Of a stretch of 64,000 bases of DNA, positions 48,400-58,715 are shown piece after piece. A program made the translations under genes and the position numbers. The stretch is from Scatophagus argus (taxonomy: Eukaryota; Chordata; Actinopteri; Scatophagidae). The stretch's first letter is position 1, and the number at the start of each line of letters is the position of its first letter. A model generated the notes under the pieces. That model had not been told where the DNA came from and searched no databases. It saw only the letters and a program-made list of their open reading frames with translations. The stretch is taken from positions 27,159,329-27,223,328 of the forward strand of contig NC_058494.1 in the NCBI RefSeq assembly GCF_020382885.2. The letters run 5' to 3'.

Positions 48400-49110
48400 C
48401 ATTTTGGCCTCATGGTGGTGCTATATGACAAGTCATCCTGGTTGGGACGTGCATGTCTCAGCCAAATTTGATGGTAATCCACGGTCGTGGAGACATTTCA
48501 CTGACGCAGAGGTTTTCAGAGTGTTCGGTGGGCGTCCACCAGGGGGCTCCAAACAGCATCAGGGGAGGCTCAATGAATGGAAGAATTTCACTGTTTTTCC
48601 GACTTTCCAAGGGTCAGAAACTAATGTATGCCTGACAGACATGTCTGAAGTCAGGATGTCTTGGCTCACTTCTTCAGTGTCTCTGGCAACTGATTCAGTT
48701 ATCTTTCTTCAGATCAAACAGATGGGATTTGCTCCATTTGGCGGTGAGCTAAACACACCCACTCACTGCTGAACTGCTGGCTTTCAACGTTTACTTGTTG
48801 TTTTTCGTGAGGGTCGCTGAGAGGGTCGTATGGCCTTTGGTACAACGCTAGATGAGTCGCTGGTGTTGTAATGAAGAAGCCCACAGATGCGAGCTCTGCG
48901 TGGCTGTGTCAGCAGGGACGTTGGCGAACAGAAATAATCAAAGGCCCGGGTTAAGGGGCTGTTCTTGGCCACCTGACCACGACTGATCTATGGGATCAAA
49001 TCGCATAAGTCAAAGTCAGTAGAATTCGATCCACGGGAATCACGAACATCTCGACAAACTTTCATGTAAATCTGTCAATTAGTGGGGGTCCTGCAGACAG
49101 ACAGACAGAC
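48400..49110. repeat. Degenerate copies of a common fish repeat (CTCATGGTGGTGCTA family)
   Basis: Blocks at 48405-48500 (GGCCTCATGGTGGTGCTATA, CCAAATTTGATGGTAATCCA, GGAGACATTTCACTGACGC) and 48990-49110 (GTCAGTAGAATTCGATCCAC) resemble the familiar teleost repeat with those phrases in a conserved order. The 500 bp between is unassigned. It lies between smim28 and the lysozyme-like genes. Confidence 0.5.
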
Positions 49111-49762
49111 CTTGAGATTCTGCCAGCTGAAAAACATCCAAGGAGACAAAACGGACACCAAACATCACGTGGCTTGTCCTGATGTGGGACGTCAGTGTGA
49201 TTTGTACGTACAGCCATGTATAAACTGCGTGGGTCGGACTGGGACCAAAGCAGGAGTCTGAGGGAATCATCGTCTGAATGAGGAAGGTAAGTCTGACCTC
49301 TAGTGGTGACAAGGCGAAACAACACCGTCTCCGGCAGTATTATGATTTTTGACACATTTAATAATGTATACATGTGGGCTGTGTAGTTTTCAAAACTGGA
49401 AATCAGTATACTGTGTATTTAATGGTGATATTTGTAGAAATGTTCATTGTGGAGCCACTAAATTATCTTGAAACTCGTAAAATCAACCCTACTTTTGAAA
49501 ATAAAAATAAAGATAGTACATGTTTAGGCAGGTGATCATATTGACACTTTTAATAAAGGTTGTAGCTAATTAAAGGTCCTCATGCTGAACATCCATTGTG
49601 TCAGCGAGGAGAGATGTCGCTCTTCTTCTTCTTTGAGTTCAAGCTCATTAGGAAACTGCATCGTTAGTCCGTACTTTAGTCACTTTTTTTAAATGTTGTC
49701 GGACAAATTTAATTTTGGAATTATACACACAAAAACCAAACAACAAGTGCAACATGCTTCAA

Positions 49763-49768
49763 TTTATT
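49763..49768 (-). terminator. Poly(A) signal AATAAA of LysL-A
   Basis: AATAAA on the minus strand, about 75 bases after the TAA of LysL-A at 49842, giving a short compact 3' UTR. Confidence 0.6.
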
Positions 49769-49841
49769 ATTGTCATAAGTCACTGGCCTCTCATTTGGGA
49801 GAAGATTAATCCCTCCAGCTATGGCAGGAAGTGAATTTAGA

Positions 49842-51907
49842 TTACAAGCATTCAGCGAAGTACTCAGAGGCATTTTTGTCTCTGCAGCCTCTCTGGTAGA
49901 TGAGCCTGATCCTGCAAATAAGAACAAGAGAGCAGCACACATGTTGTTTCCTGTTAAGCAAAGTGACTGTTTTCATTTCAAAATTAAATGGACAAAAGCA
50001 GCACATAATGACCGTACTTTCAAAAACGTGAAGATATTAACTCACATTTTCTTTAACTCCTCCCAGTGTGCTGCTCCAAAACCGTTGTCACTGTGAAAAT
50101 ATTCAGAGTAGAAACACACGAGAGTTTAGTTCCTAACCGAATCACAGACTCTGAATCTTTTTCTTCACGTTTTTCAATTTGACCCTTTAGATGCCACAGA
50201 GTCTTCTGTCTCAGGGTTCTTTTCAAAGATCGAGAATCTTTATCAGTTCAGTTAACAATAAGCAGAGTGAGTTAATCCGATCAAATACGTGAGAAAAACA
50301 TAAAACAGGCGAAACTGTTGTTCAATAAAGTGAACAAACATCAACATACAAAACATTCTGAGTGAACTTACACAAGATTGGTGAAGATCTGCAACAGGCA
50401 GTTCATGTCGTCATGTATGTCGTCATCAAGCAAGTCTGAAATGAACAGTTTGGCAGTTTGGCAAAGTTAAAACGCAGAAAACTTGAAACGTTTACACCAG
50501 AAGAGAACACACTCCAACTGTGACTTAAAATTTATACTCAAAAATAAAATTTGCCATTGAAATCAAAATTTTGGTTGAAAAAAGAAAAAACCGAAACACT
50601 TGAACTGAAAAAAGTTGTATTGCAGTTGAGATCAAATATGACTTTTTATTTGAATCATTTGTTTACTGTATCTCGATGTGTTTTCATTGAGAATCTTCTG
50701 ATTGGAGTTTCTTTGCTTCAGGCTACAGCTAACACCTGTAGGACCGACACACTGGACTCGAAGCGAACTCGGACCGAGACTCACCGTTGCAGTCCATGTC
50801 ACAGATGTTGGGCGACGGATTTGTGCCGTCGCTGCAGACCAGATGATTGCTGAGCTGGAAAAGCCCATAGAGGGTCCAGACCGCATCGTCGTCATGTGGA
50901 GTCCCGGTGTTGGACTGAGTCCGCCTGGCGTGCCGTTTGTCCCGGATGTTCCTCTCCCTACTGTTCTCCCCGCTGTGATGTTCTCCCGACTCGGAGGTCA
51001 GCTGGTTGACCGCGCTGGTGTTAAAACCCGATGCCACCTCAGCGTGACAGACGACTGAAGGCAAAGGAGAGAAACAGAAGTGACAGATCTCATTATCACC
51101 CCAGACTCTCAAGTGGAGGATAAATGAAAAGTTTAACCTGCTGGTGGTGTTAAATGAAAAGTTAAGAGATCTTCAAAGTGTTCACAGTCCGTCCTGCAGG
51201 GAGCCTGAACATTTGTGGTCCTTTAGTTGTAGACAAACTGTGCAGAAAAGCACAACCACGACCAGAGAAGGTCCTAAATGACACCTTTTCAGATCAGTTC
51301 ATGATCCCTGATCCTCCTGAGACTTGGGTTACGCTGAGCTGAACGGCTGAGACATTTCATGCTTTTCTTCCTGTTGTTTTTACACATTTTAAAACAAGTC
51401 CCCAGCTATTCTGTAGACTAACTTCACCCAGCTTTCCATCAGCTCGGGGGTGAGGAGATAATGACTGAATTTTCCTTTTTTGAGTGAACTGTTTCTTTAA
51501 TTTAACTGCTGTTATCCAACACATGATTGTAGAATGAAGCTCAGACTTATTCACTCAAACTGATGAATAAATAATCAATATGTTTTCTGTACCGCGACAG
51601 CAGCAGGTACCTCTGGGCTGCGGCTGGGAAATCAGCCAAATCTGTTATCCCCTGAAATTTTTCTTCCAGTTAGTGAAATATTAGACACTTATTTTTCTAA
51701 ACCATAATATTATGTTTGTAACAGTTACAGCTGGTACTCACTCTTGGCCACTAAGTTCTCCACCGTCAGCCCCTTCCGCTTCGCCTGCTCCGGCAGGTCA
51801 CCAATCACACTTGTCAGTTCATCCCTCAGTTCACATTTGGACACAAGTCTTCCTTCAGTCAGACTGCAGCCCAGCGCTGCCAAAAGAAACAGCAGAAGTG
51901 CTCTCAT
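49842..51907 (-). CDS. LysL-A: catalytically dead C-type lysozyme-fold protein with beta-domain insertion
   Basis: Four exons in phase, as in lysozyme genes: 51907-51742, 51054-50785, 50435-50372, 49911-49842; 189 residues. Signal peptide 1-19 (MRALLLFLLAALGCSLTEG). Eight fold cysteines are all present: 25, 58, 129, 140, 144, 158, 176 and 188 (KCELRDEL, IVCHAEVASGFNT, YGLFQLSNHLVCSDG, NICDMDC, RGCRDKNA, AECL). The calcium loop LLDDDIHDD is intact. The catalytic Glu35 position is Ala63 and the Asp53 position is Leu117, so no muramidase activity is expected. About 35-40 extra residues (about 73-112) replace the active-site loop and contain RDKR-H (93-97). An alpha-lactalbumin-like, secreted, calcium-binding role is inferred. 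The Met at 51907 is chosen over an upstream one because it starts the signal peptide, 37 bases after a TATA box. Confidence 0.88.
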
Positions 51908-51943
51908 CTCGACTCTTTTCTCTGAAAACTCGTGTGGCATGAG

Positions 51944-51952
51944 ATATATATA
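51944..51952 (-). promoter_or_regulatory. TATA box of LysL-A
   Basis: TATATATAT on the minus strand about 40 bases before the start codon, implying a 5' UTR of only about 10-15 bases. Confidence 0.65.
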
Positions 51953-53712
51953 AAGTGTCTGCAGAGCCAAAGGTGGCCAACATCTTTTATTGTCCTCACA
52001 AAAGGGCCACTCCCTTCAGCCTTGTTGTGTCAAATCTCACGCCTCACTTTGGGTTTCTGAGCACCAAAGAGGTCGGAGGAGGAAAAATGACCCGTCTACG
52101 TGAAAACATCTTTTCTCATTTACAGGTTACGCCTTTGTCCCGATGAAAAGGCCCGGGCGTTAGGCTAAAGACCAGATAAGGTGAAGCAGTGTGTGTTCTC
52201 ACGTCACCATAAGACACTTAAAACTCCAGAAGATCGCATGTCAGCACCGACAGAGTGTGTGTGTGTGTGTGTGTGTTTTAAATATCAGGCCATTGGTTTC
52301 CTGAGCACAGCTATCATGTTCCAACAAAGTCCAACAATGGAGGAAGCAATATGAAAGAGAAGCAATACAGCAACATGGAAGATGAGCAGAACACAGTGAA
52401 TAAGTGAATAAGTTTTCCATGAAAAACCCCCACTCGTCTCATCTCATCTCGTCTCGTCTCATCTCATCTCATCTCGCATTAAAGATGCATTAATCAAACA
52501 ACAAGACCTTTCATGCTGTGAAAGGAAGAGAACGTTGTGTGAGAAGCCAATGAAAAGTCTACTAAAACTGCTGAAAGGTTATGTGAATTAACCACAATTC
52601 AAGTACTGCACATTATTAATGTATTTAATTTACAACTATTTAATTTGTGAGTCTTTTATCTGCCCTCTTGGATGCCTTTGTGGTAGGTGAAACTTGATGA
52701 AGGCCTTTCAGTGAACAAAGCTTTCTGTCCTCTGGTGTCCCTCAGATGGCCTGAGTCCTCCTCTGGGAGGCTGGACTCAGGCTGGGACCATCAGTCTGTG
52801 TCCACTTTGGTTCAAACACTGACGTTAACTTTAACCAAAATCATCCAATTTGTTTATAACCAAATACCTGGAGAATTAATGATTAAACTAAACTACAACA
52901 TGCTTTGTGTTCAGTCCTGGTATTGTAGTATTTTAGCATTTTTAGCATGCTAGCAAAAATGAACTGAAATGAATTGAGACTTGTTAATCCCACCACTGTT
53001 TCTGCCTTCTTTCTACTCAATGAGAAAATTAAGGAATTATGGACTTTAAGTTTGAGATTTATGTTTATTAAAGGAGTCATGGCTTCCTTTGAAATGCTCA
53101 CAGATTTTACACCACAGTTTCAGAAGTTCCCACTTTTCTTCAGCCTGTTACTACATGTGAAATAAAATCCAGGTGTTAACCGGCTTGGCTTTGTGCTGTC
53201 ATGTCCAAGAAACAATGTTAAGTTGATTTAATCAGTTTTTATCTCATGTCTGTGTTGTCTTGTGATTTCCTGTTTTATTTTTTCACTACTTCCTGTTTGT
53301 GTCTATTTGTCCCTTTGTCTGTTTTCCCTCCTTTGGGATTACCTGTCTCCGCCCTGATTGTTTCCACCTGTGCCCTTACCTTGTGTGTATAGTCCTCGTC
53401 TCCCTTTGTCCTGTGCCAGTTTGTCTTGTCCCTTGTGTCAGACATCCGGCGTCATCTCCGTTGCCAGGTCTTGTTGTTTTGTTACTTTGTTCTGGTGATT
53501 TTCCATTTGTTTTCTTAGCCAAGCTTCAGCCTAGTGAGTGAGTTTTTCTTCCTTGGTTCAGTTTAGGTTTTTTTCCCGTGTGTAGAGTGATTTTACACTT
53601 TATTTTGAAACGTTGAGAGTCGTGCATTTGGGTTCAGGTCCGTCGTGACGTGCAGTTATTGTTACTATGAATAAAAGCTTCCCATGTAACACATTAGTTA
53701 AAGCAAGAGATG
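51953..53712. other. Region between LysL-A and LysL-B
   Basis: No gene supported. It holds a GT run at about 52255-52275 and a pentameric TCTCA/TCTCG run at 52435-52475. The stretch at 53270-53660 is pyrimidine-rich (TTTGTCC and CTTGTCCC phrases) and looks like repeat debris. Confidence 0.5.
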
Positions 53713-53753
53713 TTTATTGAAAGATTTCAGCACAAGATACAAGAATCATTCTC

Positions 53754-53759
53754 TTTATT
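53754..53759 (-). terminator. Poly(A) signal AATAAA of LysL-B
   Basis: AATAAA on the minus strand about 260 bases after the LysL-B stop at 54019; a second lies at 53713-53718. Confidence 0.5.
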
Positions 53760-54018
53760 TTTCTCAGTAGGAAATAATCACTGATCAAGAAATTATTCAA
53801 ATCATTGCGATACATTGTCGTCTTAAGTCCAGGTTCTGGTGATTTTGGGTGTGGATTCACCACAGACAGACTAAAATGACTTCAGTCAAGTCATGTCACT
53901 GATTCATTAATGAAAAAACAAAATGTTTCACAGAGTGTGTGAGATAGGGAAGCGTTTCAGAGCAGACGGGTCTTCGCTGTAGGCGTCCAGCAGGTGGAAA
54001 CCGTCTTCTGGTAGAAGC

Positions 54019-56832
54019 TCATTTGCAACCTCTGAACAAGTTTTGGACGTGATGACACACAGGAGGAGCCGTCTTGAAGAGCAACCTGTTTTTAATGAAG
54101 AAAAGTACAACAAATTGCTAAGTCAGCAGTTGCTGGTTTAATTTCTCTTGGCCTTTTATTACTCTTTGCCATTCAATGCCTGCACTTCTGTTTTGCTTGT
54201 TCTTGATCTTTGCTAGCTGGAAGACTTCCTGTACATGAATATACACTTGAGTCTTCTTGATATGTATATGAATGCAGTATTCAGCAGGGGTACAAAGCTA
54301 ACTAAAATCTTCTGGCTTTTACTTGTCCAGGAAAGCAAGGCACAGGACGTCCACATAAAAGTTTAAGAAAGTTATAATATTTTTTTAAAGTCTCTTGGAT
54401 GTAAATGTCAAACTTTCTGGAAACCTCTGGCCATTTAAACAACTTTAAAAGCAAGAATATAACCCTGTATGCTAACCTACGTCTGTAACTCAAGGTCCAC
54501 TTCTTTTTTTAAAAAAAACAAAAAGGTTTGTGACAGGATTTCATGGTATTCAACACACTGTGCTTTTGGCTCAGCATCACTGGCTGACATTACAAATCCA
54601 AATTTAATATATTCAAGGTTGTATTTCCTCTTTTCTCTTTCAGAAATGATCCATTTTGTGTCATAAGGGAAAGTTAGCAAGCTAACGGTGGAAAAGCACG
54701 TTTGTCTCTCCTTGATGATGCGTCTTTATTGGTGGTGATATTCAACTGTAACAGACTTTTGAAATTTTAATTTGCCTTTTTTTATTTATGTGAATTCTTG
54801 AGCGCATTTAGAGATAAAAAAATGGCTGGCTTTGTTGCTTTGTCACGGCTCACTGGTTGAGATTAGCTGTACTAACTCACCACCAGCAGCTAGGCTAACT
54901 GTGATGCTAATCATGCTAGACATGGCTGACATACCAGTCATTAACCCATCTGAGTAGCACATATGCACAATTGCATTGCTCATCTGCCAGACAGCCAGAC
55001 AGGGAAAACCACAGCTTCAGTAAGAAATATTCATTTAAGTTTTATAATGACTATGATTACATTATACTAATAATTATTTTGTAGTAACGTAGCATTGGTT
55101 TCAATATCCATATTACTGTTCGCAAATATCTGTAAAATTGTATTTTAATGATTTGGCCAATAAAGGCCCTCTGAAGTGAAAGCAGAACTGTACTACGACA
55201 GGCACCCACACATCACAGGTCAGTCACTGGCAAATGAAATGATAATCATTACATTATTAAACATGAATCAACAGTTTAACCGAAGTTCTGCACTTTGTTT
55301 AAATCGTATTGCTGTACTTAGCTGTCCAAGATGGTAATCAAATCACAGACAAGAATACGGTGACAGTATCTAAGCAGGCTGTACGGTGCTGTACATGTAC
55401 AGGTGAGTGTATGCATGTGTGCTGATACGAAGTATTACTTTACTGTACAGAAACTTACCACCAGTAACCAGAGTTCACAAAGCATGCAACGTCGTCCGTG
55501 ATGTCGTCGTCGGTGAAGGCTTGAGGAGACAAAGGGGACAGTTATTAATGTGCAAACCATCAGTGAATTCTCTTTAATCTGTACATCTCCAGGTTCAAAC
55601 TCTCACCTTGGCAGGATGTACGGCACACGTTTCTGGACGGGCGATAACCAGAATTGCAGAAGTATTTGTCAGACAGCTGGAAGACCCCGTAAAAGCCGAG
55701 GGATGTATGCCTCCTCTTGGGCTTCCTGCGAGGCACGTGTCGCTTCTCACGTTCCCCACCTTCCTCTTGGCTCTCTTCGTCCTCGTCGTCCATCCCGCTG
55801 TCTTCCTGCTCCAGCTCCTCCTCGCCAAACTCGTCCTTTCCCTCACTCAACAGTTCCTCCAGGCTTCTCTCCATCTCTGTCATGTCCGACTCCTCGCTGG
55901 ACGTATCAGCCTCTCGCTTTCGTCTGGCCAGAGTTGTACGGGTGGTTGTTGGTGTCGTGGTTGTTGGTGTCGTAGTTCTTGGTGTAGTGGTTGTTGGTGT
56001 CGTGGTTGTTGTAGTGGTTGTTGGTGTCGTGGTTGTTGTAGTTGTTGTTGGTGTCGTGGTTGTTGGTGTCGTGGTAGTTGGTGTAGTGGTTGTTGGTGTC
56101 GTAGTTGTTGTTGGTGTAGTGGTTGTTGGTGTAGTGGTTGTTGGTGTCGTGGTAGTTGGTGTAGTGGTTGTTGGTGTCGTAGTTGTTGTTGGTGTCGTGG
56201 TTGTTGGTGTCGTAGTTGTTGTTGTAGTGGTTGTTGGTGTAGTGGTTGTTGGTGTCGTAGTTGTTGGTGTCGTAGTTGTTGTTGTAGTTGTTGTTGGTGT
56301 CGTGGTTGTTGGTGTCGTAGTTGTTGTTGTAGTTGTTGGTGTCGTGGTTGTTGGTGTCGTAGTTGTTGTAGTTGTTGTAGTTGTAGTAGTTGTAGTAGTC
56401 GTAGTTCTGCGTTTGCCAAACACCCTGACCAGCTCAGTGTTCAGACGGGACTTCAAGAACACTTGACAGGTAACTGCAGCAAAACCAATCATGCAAGCAG
56501 GACGCAAACAAGGAAGAAGAAGAGAAGAGAAGAAGAAAGGGAGATGAATTCAGTGCATTGAATAGACGAGAGAAGAACTCTCACTCTTCTCTGTGGTCCA
56601 CTGACAGCTAAATGGTTTTGTGACTTTCTAACACTCAGGACGCCCAAATCTCAAAATGTTTTTTAGCCTCACCTATCTCAATGATCCTTTGCTTGAATTT
56701 TTGCAGCCGTTCGGGCAGAATGATCATCTCCTCAAACTTTTCTTTAAGCTCGCATTTAGAGACGATCCGGGCCTCAGACAGGCTGGGCACCAGAACCGCC
56801 ACAGCCAACACCACCAGCAGCCCCAGCTTCAT
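54019..56832 (-). CDS. LysL-B: lysozyme-fold protein with mucin-like, acidic and polybasic insertion
   Basis: Coding exons 56832-56673, 56473-55607, 55519-55459, 54085-54019 keep phase; 384 residues. Signal peptide 1-21. Cysteines of the lysozyme fold: 27, 56, 326, 337, 341, 355, 373 and 383 ([50 protein letters not shown]). The calcium loop FTDDDITDD matches that of alpha-lactalbumin. The catalytic Glu and Asp positions are Lys and Phe. Exon 2 is 867 bases, against 270 in LysL-A and about 160 in ordinary lysozymes. It holds residues 77-231, almost only Thr and Pro, then RRKR (237-240), an acidic segment (241-294), REKR-H (295-299) and PRRKPKRRH. The last exon is read in the frame ending [11 protein letters not shown], which restores the terminal cysteines. 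Tandem with LysL-A; function unknown, secreted and heavily O-glycosylated by inference. Confidence 0.85.
55941..56405 (-). repeat. Coding minisatellite for the Thr/Pro tract of LysL-B
   Basis: Imperfect repeats of about 12-15 bases, seen on the plus strand as GTTGTTGGTGTCGTG and GTTGTTGGTGTAGTG, encode runs such as TTTTPTTTT on the minus strand. All 155 codons stay open, and one Arg interrupts near the C-terminal end of the tract. On the plus strand it also opens two long frames of Gly/Cys and Val type, which are shadows. Confidence 0.95.
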
Positions 56833-56842
56833 GTCAGCAGCT

Positions 56843-57714
56843 TCTGCGGGGAAAAGGAACAAATTACAGTGGATTGAAAAGGATGGGATAGAGTGACACG
56901 CTCTGTGTGCCTCATCCAGTGCAAACTGATTTCACTTGGAACCAATTTCCACTGGAAGATAACAGGACTTTTTAAAGGCCTGAACAGGTGATCAGTGTGC
57001 AGTGAACAGCGCCCTCTGGTGGCGAGAACAGCTTCTGTTAATGAAAAGTCAAATGGGGTGAAAGAGCAAAAGAACTGCAGAACTGAGAAACATTTCGTAA
57101 ACAGGACCATTAATCAATAATGAAAACATCTCCTCTACCAAGACGCATTATTGCCAGACAGTCAGTGATTCCATCAGGAAGGAAGTCCGAGTGAACAATA
57201 GGTCTTATCTGATTGCATTTTTAAAACATTTTTCTTAACCAAATCTGTCTCCAATTCAAGTGGAAATAATTTGTGAGGGTTTTTGCAGCTTAAAAGTGTA
57301 TTTACAAAAAGCATGTTTTTACAGAAGAGCTTTTTATTTCTTTTCTCTACAAAGTCAGATTAACTGATTTTCATCAGTTATGTGCAGATACAGTGAGCAG
57401 AGGCAAATCACTTGTTTATGGACACGTTTTGACTAGTTTTTTTGTTAATTGATTTGATTTATTTTATTATCTCTGTTTGTCCAGCATTAAACAAATGATA
57501 AATAAAAACATCAATCAATTAATTGCCATAATTGGTAAGGTATATATATAATTAAAATAGATCTGACAATATGGAATTAGAAATCACAGCAAAAGAAAGG
57601 CGAAGAAAAGACGTTTCCTACCACTCGCGGTGTCTCTGTCCTGATCGATGCTCGTCCGTGTGTGTGGGTGTTCGTGTGTTCGTGTGCACACACACATGTA
57701 TGTGAGTTTATATA
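56843..57714 (-). promoter_or_regulatory. 5' UTR intron, leader exon and TATA box of LysL-B
   Basis: The exon with the start Met begins at 56843 after an acceptor CCCCGCAG. A donor (GTAGGA) at 57621 and a TATATAAA at 57707-57714 on the minus strand fit a leader exon of about 57622-57680. The intron between is about 780 bases. The leader exon is inferred from signals only. Confidence 0.55.
57009..57022 (-). promoter_or_regulatory. CTCF-like motif CCACCAGAGGGCGC
   Basis: The minus strand reads CCACCAGAGGGCGC, agreeing with the CTCF core consensus at every position as I remember it. It lies in the 5' UTR intron of LysL-B. A related motif is at 62025-62038. Confidence 0.45.
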
Positions 57715-58359
57715 CCACAGCTTCACTCTGGACAGACCTGTTTTACTGGTTGTCATGGTTTCTGACCTGACTTCCTTGAAGGAAGTGGGAAGTGGGAACT
57801 TGTCAAAGTCATGACTAAGCAACCCACAAAGAGTGCTGTGATCATTGTGATCATTATGAAAACATGGATTCATTTTTTTGATTGATCAACGACGCCTGTT
57901 CATCATGTTTACAGTTTGTTTTCCTCATCGAACGACAGCAGCAACGAGCCAAAGCAGCTGCAGTTCAGAGCTTTGAACTGACTGAAGCTTGTGGAGTCGG
58001 AGTACGAGCTGCTCGGGACCGGGACGCTTTAATTTAACATTCATTTTAATTTTAATGTGACATTCTCCATCATATGACACGGCACTTTTCCACAGTAAAG
58101 GAACAGTTCACCCAGAAATGACAATTCAGTCTTTATCTCCTCACCCCCACCACCCCTGATGGAAAGTTTCTCCTCCCACAAAGTGTTTTTGCAGCTTTAC
58201 AGACAAAAAACAAACAAACAAACAAAACTATTATGTTCTGTTACTTTTGGATTACCTTAATACCAAATGTGCAAATAAAGACAAATTTGTACTGTGATTT
58301 TACTTCTGAACTGAAAGTTTGTATCCCCACAGACCTTCTCAGCTGGCCTGGTCAGATAC

Positions 58360-58715
58360 AAGTGGTGGTGATGGTGGTGGTGGTGATGATGGCTGTAGTG
58401 GTAGTGGTGGTAGTAGTAGTGATGGTGGTGGTGATGGTGATGGAGGCGGTGGTGATGGTGGTGGTGGCTGTAGTGGTATTGGTGGTGGTGATGGTGGTGG
58501 TGGTGATGATGGTGGTGGCTGTAGAGGTGGTGGTGGTAGTGGTAGTGATGGAGGTGGTGGTGATGATGGCTGTAGTGATGGTGGTGGTGATGGTGATGGA
58601 GGCGGTGGTGATGGTGGTGGTGGCTGTAGTGGTATTGGTGGTGATGGTGGTGGTAGTAGTGGTGGAAGTGATGGAGGTGGTGGTGATGGTGATGGAGGCG
58701 GTGGTGATGGTGTGG
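58360..58715 (+). repeat. GGTGGTGAT/GGTGATGGT minisatellite
   Basis: About 350 bases of 3-bp-phased GGT, GAT, AGT and GGC units, with two larger copies sharing GGCGGTGGTGATGG and GGTGGTGGCTGTAGTGG phrases. It reads as Val/Met or Gly/Asp in all three plus frames, so the open frames are compositional. Confidence 0.95.

Noticed and set aside
53928-54113. 61-codon minus frame covering the last LysL-B exon
   Set aside because: Wrong frame; the exon 3 donor phase selects a frame that ends at 54019 and restores the conserved cysteines.
55608-56561. Long plus-strand frames rich in Gly/Cys/Trp and Val
   Set aside because: They are antisense readings of the Thr/Pro repeat of LysL-B. The minus strand has the signal peptide, splice phases and lysozyme cysteines.
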